From the NCBI RefSeq assembly GCF_900149705.1, contig NZ_LT703001.1, positions 2,232,001 to 2,296,000 on the forward strand: a stretch of DNA of 64,000 nt, read 5' to 3'. The notes beneath the pieces were generated by a model. The model was given only the letters and a program-made list of their open reading frames with translations. It made no database searches and was not told the DNA's origin. Each line of letters opens with the position of its first letter. The stretch's first letter is position 1. The translations under genes were made by a program, and so were the position numbers. The DNA is from Sphingorhabdus sp. Alg231-15 (GTDB lineage Bacteria > Pseudomonadota > Alphaproteobacteria > Sphingomonadales > Sphingomonadaceae). This document shows, one piece after another, positions 55,268 to 64,000 of the stretch.

Positions 55268-55897
55268 ATGTCACTCCACATAGGCGATATCGCGCCTAAT
55301 TTTATAGCCGATAGTACAGTTGGCGAAATTGATCTGCACAAATGGGCAGAAGATGATTGGGTGTTTTTCTTCAGCCATCCGGCTGATTTCACACCAGTTT
55401 GTACAACCGAGATGGGTAGAACTGCTCAGCTCGCTGACGATTTTGCGGCGCGTAATGTCAAGCCGTTGGGCCTTTCAACGGATATTGTTGAAGAGCATTG
55501 GGACTGGATCCACGATGTGAATGCCACGCAGCATACCAATGTCCGATTCCCGATCCTTGCCGATCCGGATTGCAAAATATCCAAGCTCTACGATATGATT
55601 CATCCGGGTGAGAGCCACACAGAAGCCGTGCGATCCGTGTTCATCATTGATCCGGAAAAGAAAATCCGCCTAATCATGACCTATCCCATGACCATCGGGC
55701 GCAATTTTGACGAGATTTTGCGGGTAATCGATGCGCTGCAGCTATCGGATAAGAAGAACATCGCGACACCGGCTGACTGGCGCTCGGGCGACAAGGTCAT
55801 TATTCCGCCGTCGATCGACAAAGACGAAGCGGAGAAAATGTTTCCCCAAGGGTGGGACGAACAGCGTCCCTATCTGCGGTTGACCGAAGTCTCGTGA
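55268..55897 (+). CDS. 1-Cys peroxiredoxin (Prx6 subfamily)
   Basis: Thiol peroxidase of 209 residues. The peroxidatic cysteine is in FTPVCTTEM, with the conserved Thr two residues before the Pro-Val (HPADFTPVCT) and a catalytic arginine in the AVRSVF segment. The long C-terminal part (ATPADWRSGDKVIIPP and a Pro-rich end) marks the Prx6 type. No second catalytic cysteine is seen. ATG 55268 is preceded by AAGGAA; the frame is open to 55163 but those residues are atypical. Confidence 0.94.
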   Translation: MSLHIGDIAPNFIADSTVGEIDLHKWAEDDWVFFFSHPADFTPVCTTEMGRTAQLADDFAARNVKPLGLSTDIVEEHWDWIHDVNATQHTNVRFPILADPDCKISKLYDMIHPGESHTEAVRSVFIIDPEKKIRLIMTYPMTIGRNFDEILRVIDALQLSDKKNIATPADWRSGDKVIIPPSIDKDEAEKMFPQGWDEQRPYLRLTEVS

Positions 55898-55915
55898 CTG
55901 TCTTTTGAGGCTGCC

Positions 55916-57484
55916 TTACCGCTCCCGCGTCGCGCTGAACTTGATTTCCGGGTTGCGCTCTTCTTGATAATTCACATCCCAGCCTGATTTGGCGAGGAAC
56001 ACCAGATTATCGTCGCGGTCTTTGGCGAGGCTGGTCTGGTTGATATTGGCGAAAGCGCTCAACACTTCGTCCGCGCCGCTAATCCAGCGCGCGGTTTCAA
56101 ATGGCGCCGGTTCGAGGCCGGCCTCGACCTTATATTCTGCGGACAGGCGGCTCACCAACACTTCGAGCTGTAATTGCCCGACCACGCCGATAATCCAGTT
56201 AGCGCCAATTTCTGGATAGAAAACCTGTACGACGCCTTCTTCCGACAAATCATCCAGTGCTTTGCGCAATTTCTTGGTCTGCGTCGGATCTTTCAGGATC
56301 ACACGGCGCAAGATTTCCGGCGCAAAGTTTGGCAGCCCAGTAATCCGCACCTGATTTTTCTCGGACAATGTGTCGCCCACACGCAGTGTCCCGTGGTTGG
56401 GGATGCCGATAATATCGCCGGGCTGTGCGGTGTCGGCAATTTCGCGGTCCTGCGCGAAGAATAAGATCGGGCTGTGGATGGCAATGGGTTTGCCTAAGGC
56501 GCTGGGCGTCAGTTTCATTCCACGCTTGAACTCACCGGAGCACAGCCGCATGAAGGCAATGCGATCGCGGTGCTGCGGATCCATATTTGCCTGAATCTTG
56601 AAAATAAAGCCGGTGACGTCCTTGCTGTCGGGCGTGATCGGTGCTGGTTCAGCTGGCTGTGGCCGGGGGCTAGGCGCATAATCGGCAATCGCTTCGATTA
56701 GTTCTTCGACGCCAAATTGTTTCAGCGCAGAGCCGAAGAAAACCGGTGTGAGATCGCCATTTTGATAAGCTTCAAGGTCAAAGCTGCTATAGCCGCCTTG
56801 CGCCAGTTCGCCCTCACTGGTCAGCCGCTCCAGCGCTTCGTCGCTCAGTACATCGGCGAGTTTGGGATCGTCCAATCCATCAAACTGCTGAACCTGGCCA
56901 TCATAATTTTTGCTGTCGCCATCCGGTTGGTGCAGCTGGTTGCGATTAAGGTCATAAATACCCTCAAACTGTCCGCCCATACCGGTCGGCCAGCTCATCG
57001 GGCAAACGTCCAGCGCGAGCTTGTCAGCCACTTCGTCGAGCAGCTCGAACGGATCACGACCCTCCCGGTCGACCTTGTTGACGAAGGTGATAATCGGCAC
57101 ACTGCGCAGGCGGCAGACTTCGAACAGTTTCAGCGTCTGCGCCTCGATACCGCTGGCTGCGTCAATCACCATGATCGCGCTATCGACTGCAGTGAGCGTA
57201 CGATAGGTATCTTCCGAAAAATCCTCATGGCCCGGTGTGTCGAGCAGGTTGAAGGTGATGCCGTTCCGCTCAAAGGTCATCACCGAGCTGGTCACGGAAA
57301 TCCCGCGCTGTTGCTCGATCTTCATCCAGTCGGACCGCGCCCGCCGGTTATCCCCGCGCGCCTTGACCTCGCCCGCCAAGTGAATCGCGCCGCCTTTCAG
57401 CAGCAGCTTCTCGGTCAGCGTTGTCTTACCCGCATCGGGGTGAGAGATTATCGCGAATGTGCGGCGTGGGTTAGTTTGGGTCAT
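55916..57484 (-). CDS. prfC: Peptide chain release factor 3
   Basis: Ribosome-dependent GTPase that recycles RF1 and RF2. The G1 loop is ISHPDAGKTTLTEKLL (about 14-29), switch 2 LLDTPGHEDFSEDTY, and G4 FVNKVDREGRDP. Then come the beta-barrel domain and a C-terminal region typical of RF3 (VGQLQLEVLVSRLSAEY). The 522-residue length is normal. It begins 4 nt after the pheT stop, so pheS-pheT-prfC forms one transcription unit, an unusual partner for the phenylalanyl-tRNA synthetase genes. Confidence 0.96.
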   Translation of the reverse strand: MTQTNPRRTFAIISHPDAGKTTLTEKLLLKGGAIHLAGEVKARGDNRRARSDWMKIEQQRGISVTSSVMTFERNGITFNLLDTPGHEDFSEDTYRTLTAVDSAIMVIDAASGIEAQTLKLFEVCRLRSVPIITFVNKVDREGRDPFELLDEVADKLALDVCPMSWPTGMGGQFEGIYDLNRNQLHQPDGDSKNYDGQVQQFDGLDDPKLADVLSDEALERLTSEGELAQGGYSSFDLEAYQNGDLTPVFFGSALKQFGVEELIEAIADYAPSPRPQPAEPAPITPDSKDVTGFIFKIQANMDPQHRDRIAFMRLCSGEFKRGMKLTPSALGKPIAIHSPILFFAQDREIADTAQPGDIIGIPNHGTLRVGDTLSEKNQVRITGLPNFAPEILRRVILKDPTQTKKLRKALDDLSEEGVVQVFYPEIGANWIIGVVGQLQLEVLVSRLSAEYKVEAGLEPAPFETARWISGADEVLSAFANINQTSLAKDRDDNLVFLAKSGWDVNYQEERNPEIKFSATRER

Positions 57485-57487
57485 ATT

Positions 57488-59860
57488 CTAACCCCTCAAT
57501 TCCGCACCCAATTTCGCGGCAGCCGCGACCACCTTGTCCGAAACGGATTTCAAATCCTCTTCGGTCAGCGTCGCTTCGATAGGCTGCAGAGTGATCTCCA
57601 CGGCCAGCGATTTCTTGCCTTCACCCAAGCTTGCGCCTTCGAACAAATCGAACAATCGTGCGCCAGTGATCAGTTTTTTGTCCGCGCCTTTGATGGCTCG
57701 AACCAGATCGCTCGCAGGCAGGTCCGCGTCAACGATGAAAGCGAAATCACGGGTCACCGCCTGCAGTGCTGGTGGTGCAAAGGCCTCGCGCATGTGGTCT
57801 TTGGCTTTCTTCACTGGGATGGCATCGAGGAAAATCTCTGCGGCCACGGCAGTGCCTTTCAGACCCATGGCCTTCGTCACCGACGGGTGCAGAACACCAT
57901 AGGCGGCCAATATCTTCTTGGGCCCCAGTCGCAGCGTGCCGGATTGCCCCGGATGATAGTGATCGCCTGCTTCGGCGAAATCCATCAGCTTGCTCGTAGG
58001 AGCGCCAGCAGCTTCTAAAATCGCAAGCACTTCGGCCTTGGCATCGAAGGCATCATATTTTGTTGCGCCACCGGATTGCCAGCTCCGCACTCGATTTTCG
58101 CCAGCTAGCACGAGACCAATGGTCTGATGCTCGGTGGATTCGAGATAGCGGCGACCCACTTCGAACAAGCGAATAGACGACGCACCGCGATCAGCATTGC
58201 GCTGGGCCGCGGCGATCAAACCAGGCAGTAGCGAGGGCCGCATCACCTTCAGCTCTTCGCTAATCGGATTGGCAAGGGACCAGGTGCCGCCGCCAAAGGG
58301 TGCCGCTTCTTTGTCGGAAATAAAGCTCCAGGTCACGGTTTCGTTGAGTCCGCGAGCTGCTGCAGCCCGTCGCGCCTTGCGTTCGGCCAGCTGCTCCGGC
58401 GATGCCGTGGGTTTGGCAACGCCTGCCTTGCGCGGCAGCGGCGTGGAAGGAACATTGTCCAGTCCCTCAATCCGCACCACTTCTTCAACCAGGTCCTGCC
58501 AACCTGCGACGTCACGACGCCAAGTTGGGGGCGTCACATGCCAACTTTCATCCACAGTGAATCCTAAGGCTTCCAATATGGATTTCTGCTTTTCTGGCGC
58601 AACATCGATGCCACCCAATAGAGCACTCTTTGCAGGATCATAGCTGATCGTAGACATATCGGTCGGCGGCGTACCGGCCCGCGTCACTTCGCTCGCGCTA
58701 CCGCCGCAAAGATGGAGCACCAGGGCGGTTGCGATATCAATACCGTCATCCAGAAAGGCCGGATCGACGCCGCGTTCAAAACGCTGTCGCGCATCGCTGG
58801 TTAGCATCAGTTTCTGACCGGTTTTCGCAATGGAGGCTGGGTCGAAATAGGCGCATTCGATCAAGACTTCCGTGGTTGTTTCTTCCGACCCAGTATCCGA
58901 GCCGCCCATGATGCCGCCAATATCATGCGCACCATTGTCGTCGGCGATGACCGTCATGCTCTCGTCGAGTACATATTCCTTGTCGTTCAGCGCGGTAAGT
59001 TTTTCACCTGCCCTGGCTTTACGGGCGACAAGCCCGCCGTTGAGCTTCGCGGCGTCATAAACGTGCAGCGGCCGGCCGTGATCGAGCATCACATAGTTGG
59101 TAATATCAACCAGCGCGTTTATTGGCTTTTGGCCTGCGGATTTCAGGCGCGCCTGCATCCATTCCGGAGATGTGCCATTGGCAAGTCCGGTCACGGTGCA
59201 ACCATAGAAAGCCGGACAGCCCTCTGGGTCATCCGTGCGTACATCAGGACCAGCGCCGTTTCGTGTGATCGTATCGATGGTCAGGGGCTTCAGCGTACCG
59301 AGGCCCGCCGCCGCCAGATCGCGTGCAATGCCGCGCACGCCCATGCAATCCTGCCGGTTGGGTAGAACCGCAGCATCAATGACCGGGTCATCCAGCTCGG
59401 CATAGTCAGCATAGCTGGTGCCGACCGCTGAAGCTGCATCAGCAGGCAGTTCGATGATACCATCATGATCCTCGCCCAGCTCTAGTTCCCGGGCGCTGCA
59501 CATCATGCCGAAACTTTCGACATCGCGGATTTTCGCAGGCTTCAGCGTGAAATCACTGCCGGGAATATAGGTACCGGGAGGGCCGAATACGCCAACCATG
59601 TCTTTGCGGGCATTGGGCGCGCCGCAAACGACCTGCCATGGCTCATCTGAGCCATCATCGACCTTGAGCAGCTGCAGTTTGTCCGCATTGGGATGCGGCC
59701 CGGCTTCTACAACCTTCGCTACGCGGAACGGGCGCAGGGCATCGGCAGGATTTTCCAAACCCTCGACTTCCAGGCCGACGGCCGTCAGTTTTTCCGTTAT
59801 TTCAGTGAGGCTTGCATCGGTATCGAGATGGGCTTTGAGCCAGCTTAGCGAGAATTTCAT
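57488..59860 (-). CDS. pheT: Phenylalanyl-tRNA synthetase beta subunit
   Basis: Beta chain of the alpha2-beta2 synthetase, 790 residues. It has an N-terminal tRNA-binding OB fold ([22 protein letters not shown]), the B3/B4 editing domain, the B5 domain, a catalytic-like core (about 480-680) and the C-terminal FDX-ACB anticodon-binding domain ([18 protein letters not shown]). It overlaps pheS by ATGA. All domains expected for a complete bacterial PheT are present. Confidence 0.97.
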   Translation of the reverse strand: MKFSLSWLKAHLDTDASLTEITEKLTAVGLEVEGLENPADALRPFRVAKVVEAGPHPNADKLQLLKVDDGSDEPWQVVCGAPNARKDMVGVFGPPGTYIPGSDFTLKPAKIRDVESFGMMCSARELELGEDHDGIIELPADAASAVGTSYADYAELDDPVIDAAVLPNRQDCMGVRGIARDLAAAGLGTLKPLTIDTITRNGAGPDVRTDDPEGCPAFYGCTVTGLANGTSPEWMQARLKSAGQKPINALVDITNYVMLDHGRPLHVYDAAKLNGGLVARKARAGEKLTALNDKEYVLDESMTVIADDNGAHDIGGIMGGSDTGSEETTTEVLIECAYFDPASIAKTGQKLMLTSDARQRFERGVDPAFLDDGIDIATALVLHLCGGSASEVTRAGTPPTDMSTISYDPAKSALLGGIDVAPEKQKSILEALGFTVDESWHVTPPTWRRDVAGWQDLVEEVVRIEGLDNVPSTPLPRKAGVAKPTASPEQLAERKARRAAAARGLNETVTWSFISDKEAAPFGGGTWSLANPISEELKVMRPSLLPGLIAAAQRNADRGASSIRLFEVGRRYLESTEHQTIGLVLAGENRVRSWQSGGATKYDAFDAKAEVLAILEAAGAPTSKLMDFAEAGDHYHPGQSGTLRLGPKKILAAYGVLHPSVTKAMGLKGTAVAAEIFLDAIPVKKAKDHMREAFAPPALQAVTRDFAFIVDADLPASDLVRAIKGADKKLITGARLFDLFEGASLGEGKKSLAVEITLQPIEATLTEEDLKSVSDKVVAAAAKLGAELRG

Positions 59861-60972
59861 GCGCCCACTCCTCCACTCAATGTCGGAACGTCGAGCGCGT
59901 CAAATCCATAATGTTCCATCCAGCGCAGGTCGCCATCGAAAAATGCCCGCAAATCGTCCATGCCATATTTGAGCATGGCGAGCCGGTCGATGCCGCAGCC
60001 AAAGGCAAAGCCCTGCCAGACATCGGGGTCGAGTCCGCAATTGCGTATGACATTGGGATGTACCATGCCGGAGCCTAGGATTTCCATCCAGCCACCTTCA
60101 TTGCTGCGCGCGTCACCGCCGATAATCCGCCGGCCTTTTTCAACTGAGAAGCCGACATCGACTTCCGCGGAAGGTTCGGTGAATGGGAAATAGCTTGGGC
60201 GCAGGCGCAGTTCGATATCATCGCGTTCGAAAAACGCACGAACAAAGGTTTCCAGCGTCCATTTGAGATGCCCCATATGGATGCCTTTATCAATCACCAG
60301 GCCTTCAACCTGATGGAACATCGGTGTGTGGGTGGCATCACTGTCGGAGCGATAGGTGCGGCCCGGTGCGATAATGTAAATCGGTTCGCCAGCGCCATCG
60401 GTCTGCTTCGCCACATCCATCATCGTCCGGATTTGTACAGGTGAGGTATGGGTGCGCAGCAATTTCGGCATACCGCTGTCATCCGTTTGCGGGAAATAGA
60501 ATGTATCATGCATTGCGCGCGCCGGATGAGTTTCCGGGATGTTGAGCGCGGTGAAATTATGCCAGTCATCTTCGATTTCAGGTCCGGTAGCGACAGAGAA
60601 ACCAAGATCGGCGAATATCTCGGCCAGTTCGTCCATGACTTGCGAAACCGGATGAATGCTGCCCTTTGGCACGCTTGGTGGCGGCAATGTCATGTCGAGT
60701 TTTTCGGTGGCGAGCCGTGCGTTCAACGCTTCGGTTTCGATGCTGTCCTTGCGCGCGGCAATCGCATTGGCCACGGCCTGACGGGCACCGTTGATTTTTG
60801 GGCCTTCGCTCTGACGTTCTTCCGGGGTCATCTTCCCAAGCGTTTTCAGCAGCAGCGAAATCTCGCCCTTTTTGCCAAGCGCTGCAACGCGGATGGCTTC
60901 CAAAGCATCACCATCGTTGGCCGCTTCTATCTGTCCGAGATAATTCTCTTTAACTGCTTCGATGTCACTCAT
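59857..60972 (-). CDS. pheS: Phenylalanyl-tRNA synthetase alpha subunit
   Basis: Catalytic chain, class II synthetase, 371 residues. An N-terminal coiled-coil (about 1-90) is followed by the catalytic core: motif 1 near [10 protein letters not shown], motif 2 region [12 protein letters not shown] and [19 protein letters not shown], and motif 3 [12 protein letters not shown]. The gene begins downstream of a rplT terminator at 61031-61066, so transcription is either independent or controlled by read-through past it. Confidence 0.97.
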   Translation of the reverse strand: MSDIEAVKENYLGQIEAANDGDALEAIRVAALGKKGEISLLLKTLGKMTPEERQSEGPKINGARQAVANAIAARKDSIETEALNARLATEKLDMTLPPPSVPKGSIHPVSQVMDELAEIFADLGFSVATGPEIEDDWHNFTALNIPETHPARAMHDTFYFPQTDDSGMPKLLRTHTSPVQIRTMMDVAKQTDGAGEPIYIIAPGRTYRSDSDATHTPMFHQVEGLVIDKGIHMGHLKWTLETFVRAFFERDDIELRLRPSYFPFTEPSAEVDVGFSVEKGRRIIGGDARSNEGGWMEILGSGMVHPNVIRNCGLDPDVWQGFAFGCGIDRLAMLKYGMDDLRAFFDGDLRWMEHYGFDALDVPTLSGGVGA

Positions 60973-61030
60973 GACTTTACCCTATTTTCCCTGCTGACCG
61001 TCTAAAGCAGGCTGCGGTGAAAAACCCAAT

Positions 61031-61066
61031 AAAAAAGCGCCGCGAGATTGCTCCCCGGCGCTTTTT
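61031..61066 (-). terminator. Intrinsic terminator between rplT and pheS
   Basis: Stem AAAAAGCGCCG / CGGCGCTTTTT (11 bp) with a 13-nt loop. On the minus strand the 3' arm ends in a T run just past rplT. The structure is symmetrical. Its placement between rplT and pheS also allows attenuation of pheST read-through. Confidence 0.85.
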
Positions 61067-61083
61067 GAAATTTATGGAATTGC

Positions 61084-61446
61084 TTAAGCTTTCGCTAGAG
61101 CATCCTGCGCCTGTTTGATGAGGCCGCTAAACACTGCAGGCTCATTCATCGCAAGATCAGCCATAACTTTACGGTCAAGTTCAATGCCGGCCAGCTTGGT
61201 GCCGTGAATGAATGTGCCGTAAGTCATGCCTTCTGCACGGACCGCAGCGTTGATACGCTGAATCCAGATCGCACGGAAAGCGCGTTTCTTAACTTTACGA
61301 TCGCGATAGGCATATTGGCCCGCCTTCTCGACAGCCTGCCGCGCAACGCGGATGGTGTTTTTGCGGCGGCCATAATAGCCTTTTGCCTGATCCAGTAATC
61401 TTTTATGTTTTGTACGAGTGGTCGTACCCCGTTTTACACGTGCCAT
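61084..61446 (-). CDS. rplT: 50S ribosomal protein L20
   Basis: Ribosomal large-subunit assembly protein of 120 residues, with the basic N-terminus [20 protein letters not shown], then [22 protein letters not shown] and [17 protein letters not shown], all strongly conserved. It binds 23S rRNA early in assembly. It follows rpmI by 47 bp in the usual L35-L20 pair; infC and thrS, which often precede them, are not in this window. Confidence 0.98.
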   Translation of the reverse strand: MARVKRGTTTRTKHKRLLDQAKGYYGRRKNTIRVARQAVEKAGQYAYRDRKVKKRAFRAIWIQRINAAVRAEGMTYGTFIHGTKLAGIELDRKVMADLAMNEPAVFSGLIKQAQDALAKA

Positions 61447-61493
61447 TTTCTATATCCTTGAATTCTTATGAAGCGATGGAAACTTCGGTGCTC

Positions 61494-61694
61494 TTAAAGC
61501 CCGTAAGGTGCCCATTTCTTGACTGTCCGAGCATCGGCATCACACAATTTCTTGGTGCCGCGCTGCTGACGGATATATTTGCTGTTATGGCTCATCAAAC
61601 GGTGGCGTTTGCCGGCTACGCCGTGCTTTACCTTACCCGTTGCGGTGATTTTGAAGCGTTTCTTCACACCACTTTTGGTCTTCAACTTGGGCAT
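61494..61694 (-). CDS. rpmI: 50S ribosomal protein L35
   Basis: A 66-residue basic protein, [20 protein letters not shown], with [11 protein letters not shown] and [11 protein letters not shown], the standard L35 pattern. AGAGGAG lies before the ATG. It is the first gene of the L35-L20 operon here; the 146-bp upstream gap to the convergent-side AraC gene must hold its promoter. Confidence 0.97.
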   Translation of the reverse strand: MPKLKTKSGVKKRFKITATGKVKHGVAGKRHRLMSHNSKYIRQQRGTKKLCDADARTVKKWAPYGL

Positions 61695-61840
61695 TTTGGT
61701 CTCCTCTAGAAGTTACCGTTACGGACACATGTGGCAGCCCAACACTGGCCAGTGCGTCACATCGGAAGGGCGGCAATAGCTAGATTCGCCCGAAATGCAA
61801 GAAATAATGCAAAATGGGCATGGCTTTTTGCCGCCTGGAC

Positions 61841-62749
61841 CTATGCGGCGTTGCTGTTGTCAGAACCATTGGGGTCGAGGGGCCTGTCCATGGCTTGCAA
61901 TGGTCGGCCCAATGCCTTGGTCCGTTCCATTGCGCCAATCCCCAGAATCGGGTGTGGCTGTGCCATATATTGTCGGGGGGTTAGCCCCATAAACCGTTTG
62001 AAATCGCGATTGAAATGGGCCTGGTCATAATAGTTCAGATCCACGCACTCGCTCCAGCTTTGGGTGGGATTCATCAAGGCCTGACCCAATGTGCGCACAA
62101 ACCTTTGTCGCCTCAGCAGCAGTTTGGGAAGAAAGCCGAAAACCCGATTCGAAAAACGACTGAGTTGTTTTGTGTCCATGTCCAGACGCTCACTCAGCGC
62201 TGCCACACTATCAATAGCAGGGTCGGTTAACGCCAAATGCGCTGCTTCAATCCGTTCTTCTTCCGGATCTACTGGTTGCAGGGCTTCGAGCAGTATATGA
62301 TTGGAGGCATCAACCATTTCCGCTTCGCTATCCAAATTTCGGATAGCATCCCAGATTTGCTCAAAAAGTTCGAATTTGTGAGCGGTTTTGACATCTACCA
62401 CTTTATTGGCCCAACGCGATGCGGGCTGGCTGACAAATTTATACCAACCCAGCGGCAATAGGCCGAATGCCGCTATATTGGCCTTTTTTGCTGAGATGGG
62501 TGCTGCCAAGCTAGTCGGGCCGGTCATTGCCGCCAGAGGCGAATCCTGTGGCTTCTGATCTGGAATCGTCATTTTCACACTGCCGCGATAGATATAACGA
62601 ATGCTCGCCCATTGCGGCAGCATCAAATCAGATATCTCCGAACCATCCGGGCTCTCTATATCCGTAAAATAATAGGTGGTCAGATAGCGCTGTAGCGGCG
62701 GCGGCGGCAGAACGAACCGCGTCTTGCTGACCGGTTCTAATGGTTGCAT
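61841..62749 (-). CDS. AraC family transcriptional regulator
   Basis: A 302-residue regulator with a variable N-terminal ligand domain (about 1-190, DUF6597-like in pattern). The C-terminal AraC helix-turn-helix pair is VAALSERLDMDTKQLSRFSNRVFGFLPKLL and WSECVDLNYYDQAHFNRDFKRFMGLTPRQY. A proline/aspartate-rich tail follows. Effector and targets are unknown. Its start lies inside the end of hisN (13-bp overlap), so it may be co-transcribed with it. Confidence 0.9.
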   Translation of the reverse strand: MQPLEPVSKTRFVLPPPPLQRYLTTYYFTDIESPDGSEISDLMLPQWASIRYIYRGSVKMTIPDQKPQDSPLAAMTGPTSLAAPISAKKANIAAFGLLPLGWYKFVSQPASRWANKVVDVKTAHKFELFEQIWDAIRNLDSEAEMVDASNHILLEALQPVDPEEERIEAAHLALTDPAIDSVAALSERLDMDTKQLSRFSNRVFGFLPKLLLRRQRFVRTLGQALMNPTQSWSECVDLNYYDQAHFNRDFKRFMGLTPRQYMAQPHPILGIGAMERTKALGRPLQAMDRPLDPNGSDNSNAA

Positions 62750-63516
62750 GCAATGGCCTCCAGAACATCATCGACCCGAGCCTGGTCGCCAATTGCCAGA
62801 ACACGACCGTCTGTCTCTGCATGCAGCGGTTCGCCGCTCCAGTCGCACATCATCCCGCCAGCACCATCAATGATTGGGGCCAGTGCGGCAAAATCGTGCA
62901 ACATTAGACCTGCTTCACAAACAACATCAACATGCCCGCTCGCCACTAGTCCGTAATTATAACAATCGCCGCCATAGATAATCTTACGCGGCGCGACTTT
63001 ACTGGCGAGGCTCATGAAATGCTCCGAATCATGCTCGTCAAATTGATGCGGCGTCGTGGTGGCGAGCACTGCGTCTTTCAATTCACGACAACGGGCCGAT
63101 TTGGCGACAGCTCCATTGAAGGTGGTCGGTCGGCCCACTACACCAACCCAGCGCTCCCGCGCGATTGGTTGATCAATGATGCCGATAACCGGCCAGCCAT
63201 CCTGCATCAGCGCGATCAGCGTTCCGAAAATTGGCCGTCCCGCGATGAAACTGGTGGTGCCGTCAATCGGATCGAGAACCCATTGGCGAGACGCGCCTTC
63301 ATTGATCGTGCCATATTCTTCACCGATAATACCATCTTCCGGGCATTCGGTTTCAATAATCTTGCGCATCGCAGCTTCAGCAGCGCGGTCTGCTTCGGTT
63401 ACCGGTGTGGAATCGCTTTTCGATTCTTGATCAAATTTGGCCCTAAATAGCGGGCGAATGGCTTCCCCGGCGGCATTGGCAAGTTTTTCGGCGAGTGTGA
63501 TATCTTTCGGCGTCAT
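62737..63516 (-). CDS. hisN: Histidinol-phosphatase, inositol-monophosphatase family
   Basis: Mg-dependent phosphatase of 259 residues. The metal sites are GEEYGTINEG, VLDPIDGTTSFIAGRP (the IMPase signature DPIDGT), and DFAALAPIIDGAGG in the C-terminal motif. These last features are typical of histidinol-phosphatase HisN in actinobacteria and alphaproteobacteria. The gene overlaps the AraC gene by 13 bp. A broader sugar or inositol phosphatase role cannot be excluded. Confidence 0.9.
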   Translation of the reverse strand: MTPKDITLAEKLANAAGEAIRPLFRAKFDQESKSDSTPVTEADRAAEAAMRKIIETECPEDGIIGEEYGTINEGASRQWVLDPIDGTTSFIAGRPIFGTLIALMQDGWPVIGIIDQPIARERWVGVVGRPTTFNGAVAKSARCRELKDAVLATTTPHQFDEHDSEHFMSLASKVAPRKIIYGGDCYNYGLVASGHVDVVCEAGLMLHDFAALAPIIDGAGGMMCDWSGEPLHAETDGRVLAIGDQARVDDVLEAIACNH

Positions 63517-63533
63517 ATTCCTTAATTGACAGC

Positions 63534-63551
63534 AAAAAGGCCCTTTGGCCA
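63534..63551 (-). terminator. Possible weak intrinsic terminator of the DsbB-like gene
   Basis: On the minus strand, GGCC-AAAG-GGCC followed by TTTTT, 30 bp past the stop at 63581. The stem is only 4 bp, so confidence is low. Confidence 0.35.
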
Positions 63552-63580
63552 GCGCCGCTCCTTGAAATATATAAGGCGGA

Positions 63581-63982
63581 TCACGATGAATCCGGCTCAG
63601 CAGGTCGCCACGCCCACAGGAAAAGGATCAAACCGGTGATGATAAACAGGGCGCAGCCGGACAGTACCCAGGAATTTGCATACCAATATTCGCCCCAGGA
63701 AAACTCACCCGCCATGATCTTTTTCCAGCCATTGAAATGCTGCATGGCTGCAACGACCAGCCCCAAGACAGCAAGTACCGACGATATCCAGCGATTTAGC
63801 CAATGTTGTGGGTTAGCCAAAAGAAGGAGCCCCAATAGTCCGATTACGGTTCTTTGCGCCCGGCAATATGGGCAGATATAAACCCAGCCTGCCAACTCGG
63901 TGATCCAGGCGACGACCGAAATCACGATCGCGAGAATCGCAATATGGACGCGATACTTCATCAATGTTTCTAGACTTGGCAC
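63581..63982 (-). CDS. Small DsbB-like membrane protein with a single CxxC pair
   Basis: A 133-residue membrane protein with four hydrophobic segments (about 10-27, 41-60, 65-82, 108-127). The segment WVYICPYCRAQRTVIGLLGL matches the first periplasmic-loop motif of DsbB (CxxC followed by QR). The second redox cysteine pair of a classical DsbB is missing; the only later cysteine is in the last helix (SGCALF). GTG 63982 is supported by a GGAGGGAG Shine-Dalgarno; ATG 63961 is the alternative. Assignment to DsbB is tentative. Confidence 0.7.
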   Translation of the reverse strand: MPSLETLMKYRVHIAILAIVISVVAWITELAGWVYICPYCRAQRTVIGLLGLLLLANPQHWLNRWISSVLAVLGLVVAAMQHFNGWKKIMAGEFSWGEYWYANSWVLSGCALFIITGLILFLWAWRPAEPDSS

Positions 63983-64000
63983 ACCGACTCTCCCTCCTCC

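Noticed and set aside
56717-58018. Long open frame (433 codons) on the + strand opposite prfC and pheT
   Set aside because: It lies opposite two well-defined genes, its product shows no family signature and it has no ribosome site; it is a codon-bias shadow.
1-64000. Mobile elements, CRISPR arrays, tRNA or rRNA genes
   Set aside because: No transposase or integrase motif, no regularly spaced repeats and no cloverleaf recognised by eye; small RNAs cannot be excluded without a covariance-model search.

Overview
The window is a continuous stretch of core chromosome from an alphaproteobacterium, most likely a sphingomonad (Sphingomonadales). The grounds are the gene content and order: parB-parA-rsmG-mnmG-mnmE, hemE next to the PPSR gene, MipZ instead of MinCDE, DUF6489, DUF1491, an MmcB-family protein, and a metX-metW / hisC-tyrC cluster. 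Genus is not determined. GC content looks moderate and even. I see no insertion sequence, prophage, CRISPR array, tRNA or rRNA.

Region 1 (1-11.2 kb) is the origin-proximal segregation and replication block. A truncated parB, parA, rsmG, mnmG and mnmE run leftward, with three clear parS palindromes in or beside rsmG and mnmG. A DUF6489 protein, a dienelactone hydrolase / NTF2-like pair, TerC, an ABM protein, rho, hemJ and hemE follow. The 302-bp hemE-ppsR gap (10855-11156) carries DnaA boxes and an AT-rich tract and is the probable oriC. Genes on both sides are mostly transcribed away from it.

Region 2 (11.2-18.5 kb) is a rightward block: ppsR-maf-aroE-coaE-dnaQ with overlapping or tight junctions, then hpf, ptsN, a thioesterase, DUF1491, a SleB-type cell-wall hydrolase with a strong terminator, and mmcB behind an alphaproteobacterial SOS box. 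A fourth, 15/16 parS-like site lies inside aroE.

Region 3 (18.5-33.3 kb) is envelope and housekeeping: an ankyrin protein, SCO1, a YcgN-family cysteine-cluster protein, a YgjP-type metallopeptidase, PBP1A, MsrB, a DUF4402 protein, leuS-lptE-holA, a DUF3576 lipoprotein, a predicted outer-membrane protein, a ThiE-like protein, YggS and a cation/proton antiporter.

Region 4 (33.4-49.3 kb) is the most accessory part: PdeM and the ligase-associated Lhr helicase flank TrhO, a GST, a small lipoprotein and two tandem retropepsin-like proteases. Then come an MBL-fold hydrolase, an AI-2E transporter, DUF1801, and a three-gene unit (VOC lipoprotein, TetR regulator, sterol-desaturase-like enzyme) in which two mirror-image operators flank the regulator. 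Phosphomannomutase, a membrane J-domain protein and mipZ close the region.

Region 5 (49.5-64 kb) is amino-acid biosynthesis and translation: tyrC-hisC, metX-metW, an SLC13 permease, a 1-Cys peroxiredoxin, rpmI-rplT-(terminator)-pheS-pheT-prfC, an AraC regulator, hisN and a small DsbB-like protein. No wholly new system stands out. The best leads are the origin/centromere layout, the TetR operator pair, the SOS box at mmcB, the retropepsin pair with one altered active-site motif, and the DsbB-like protein with only one cysteine pair.
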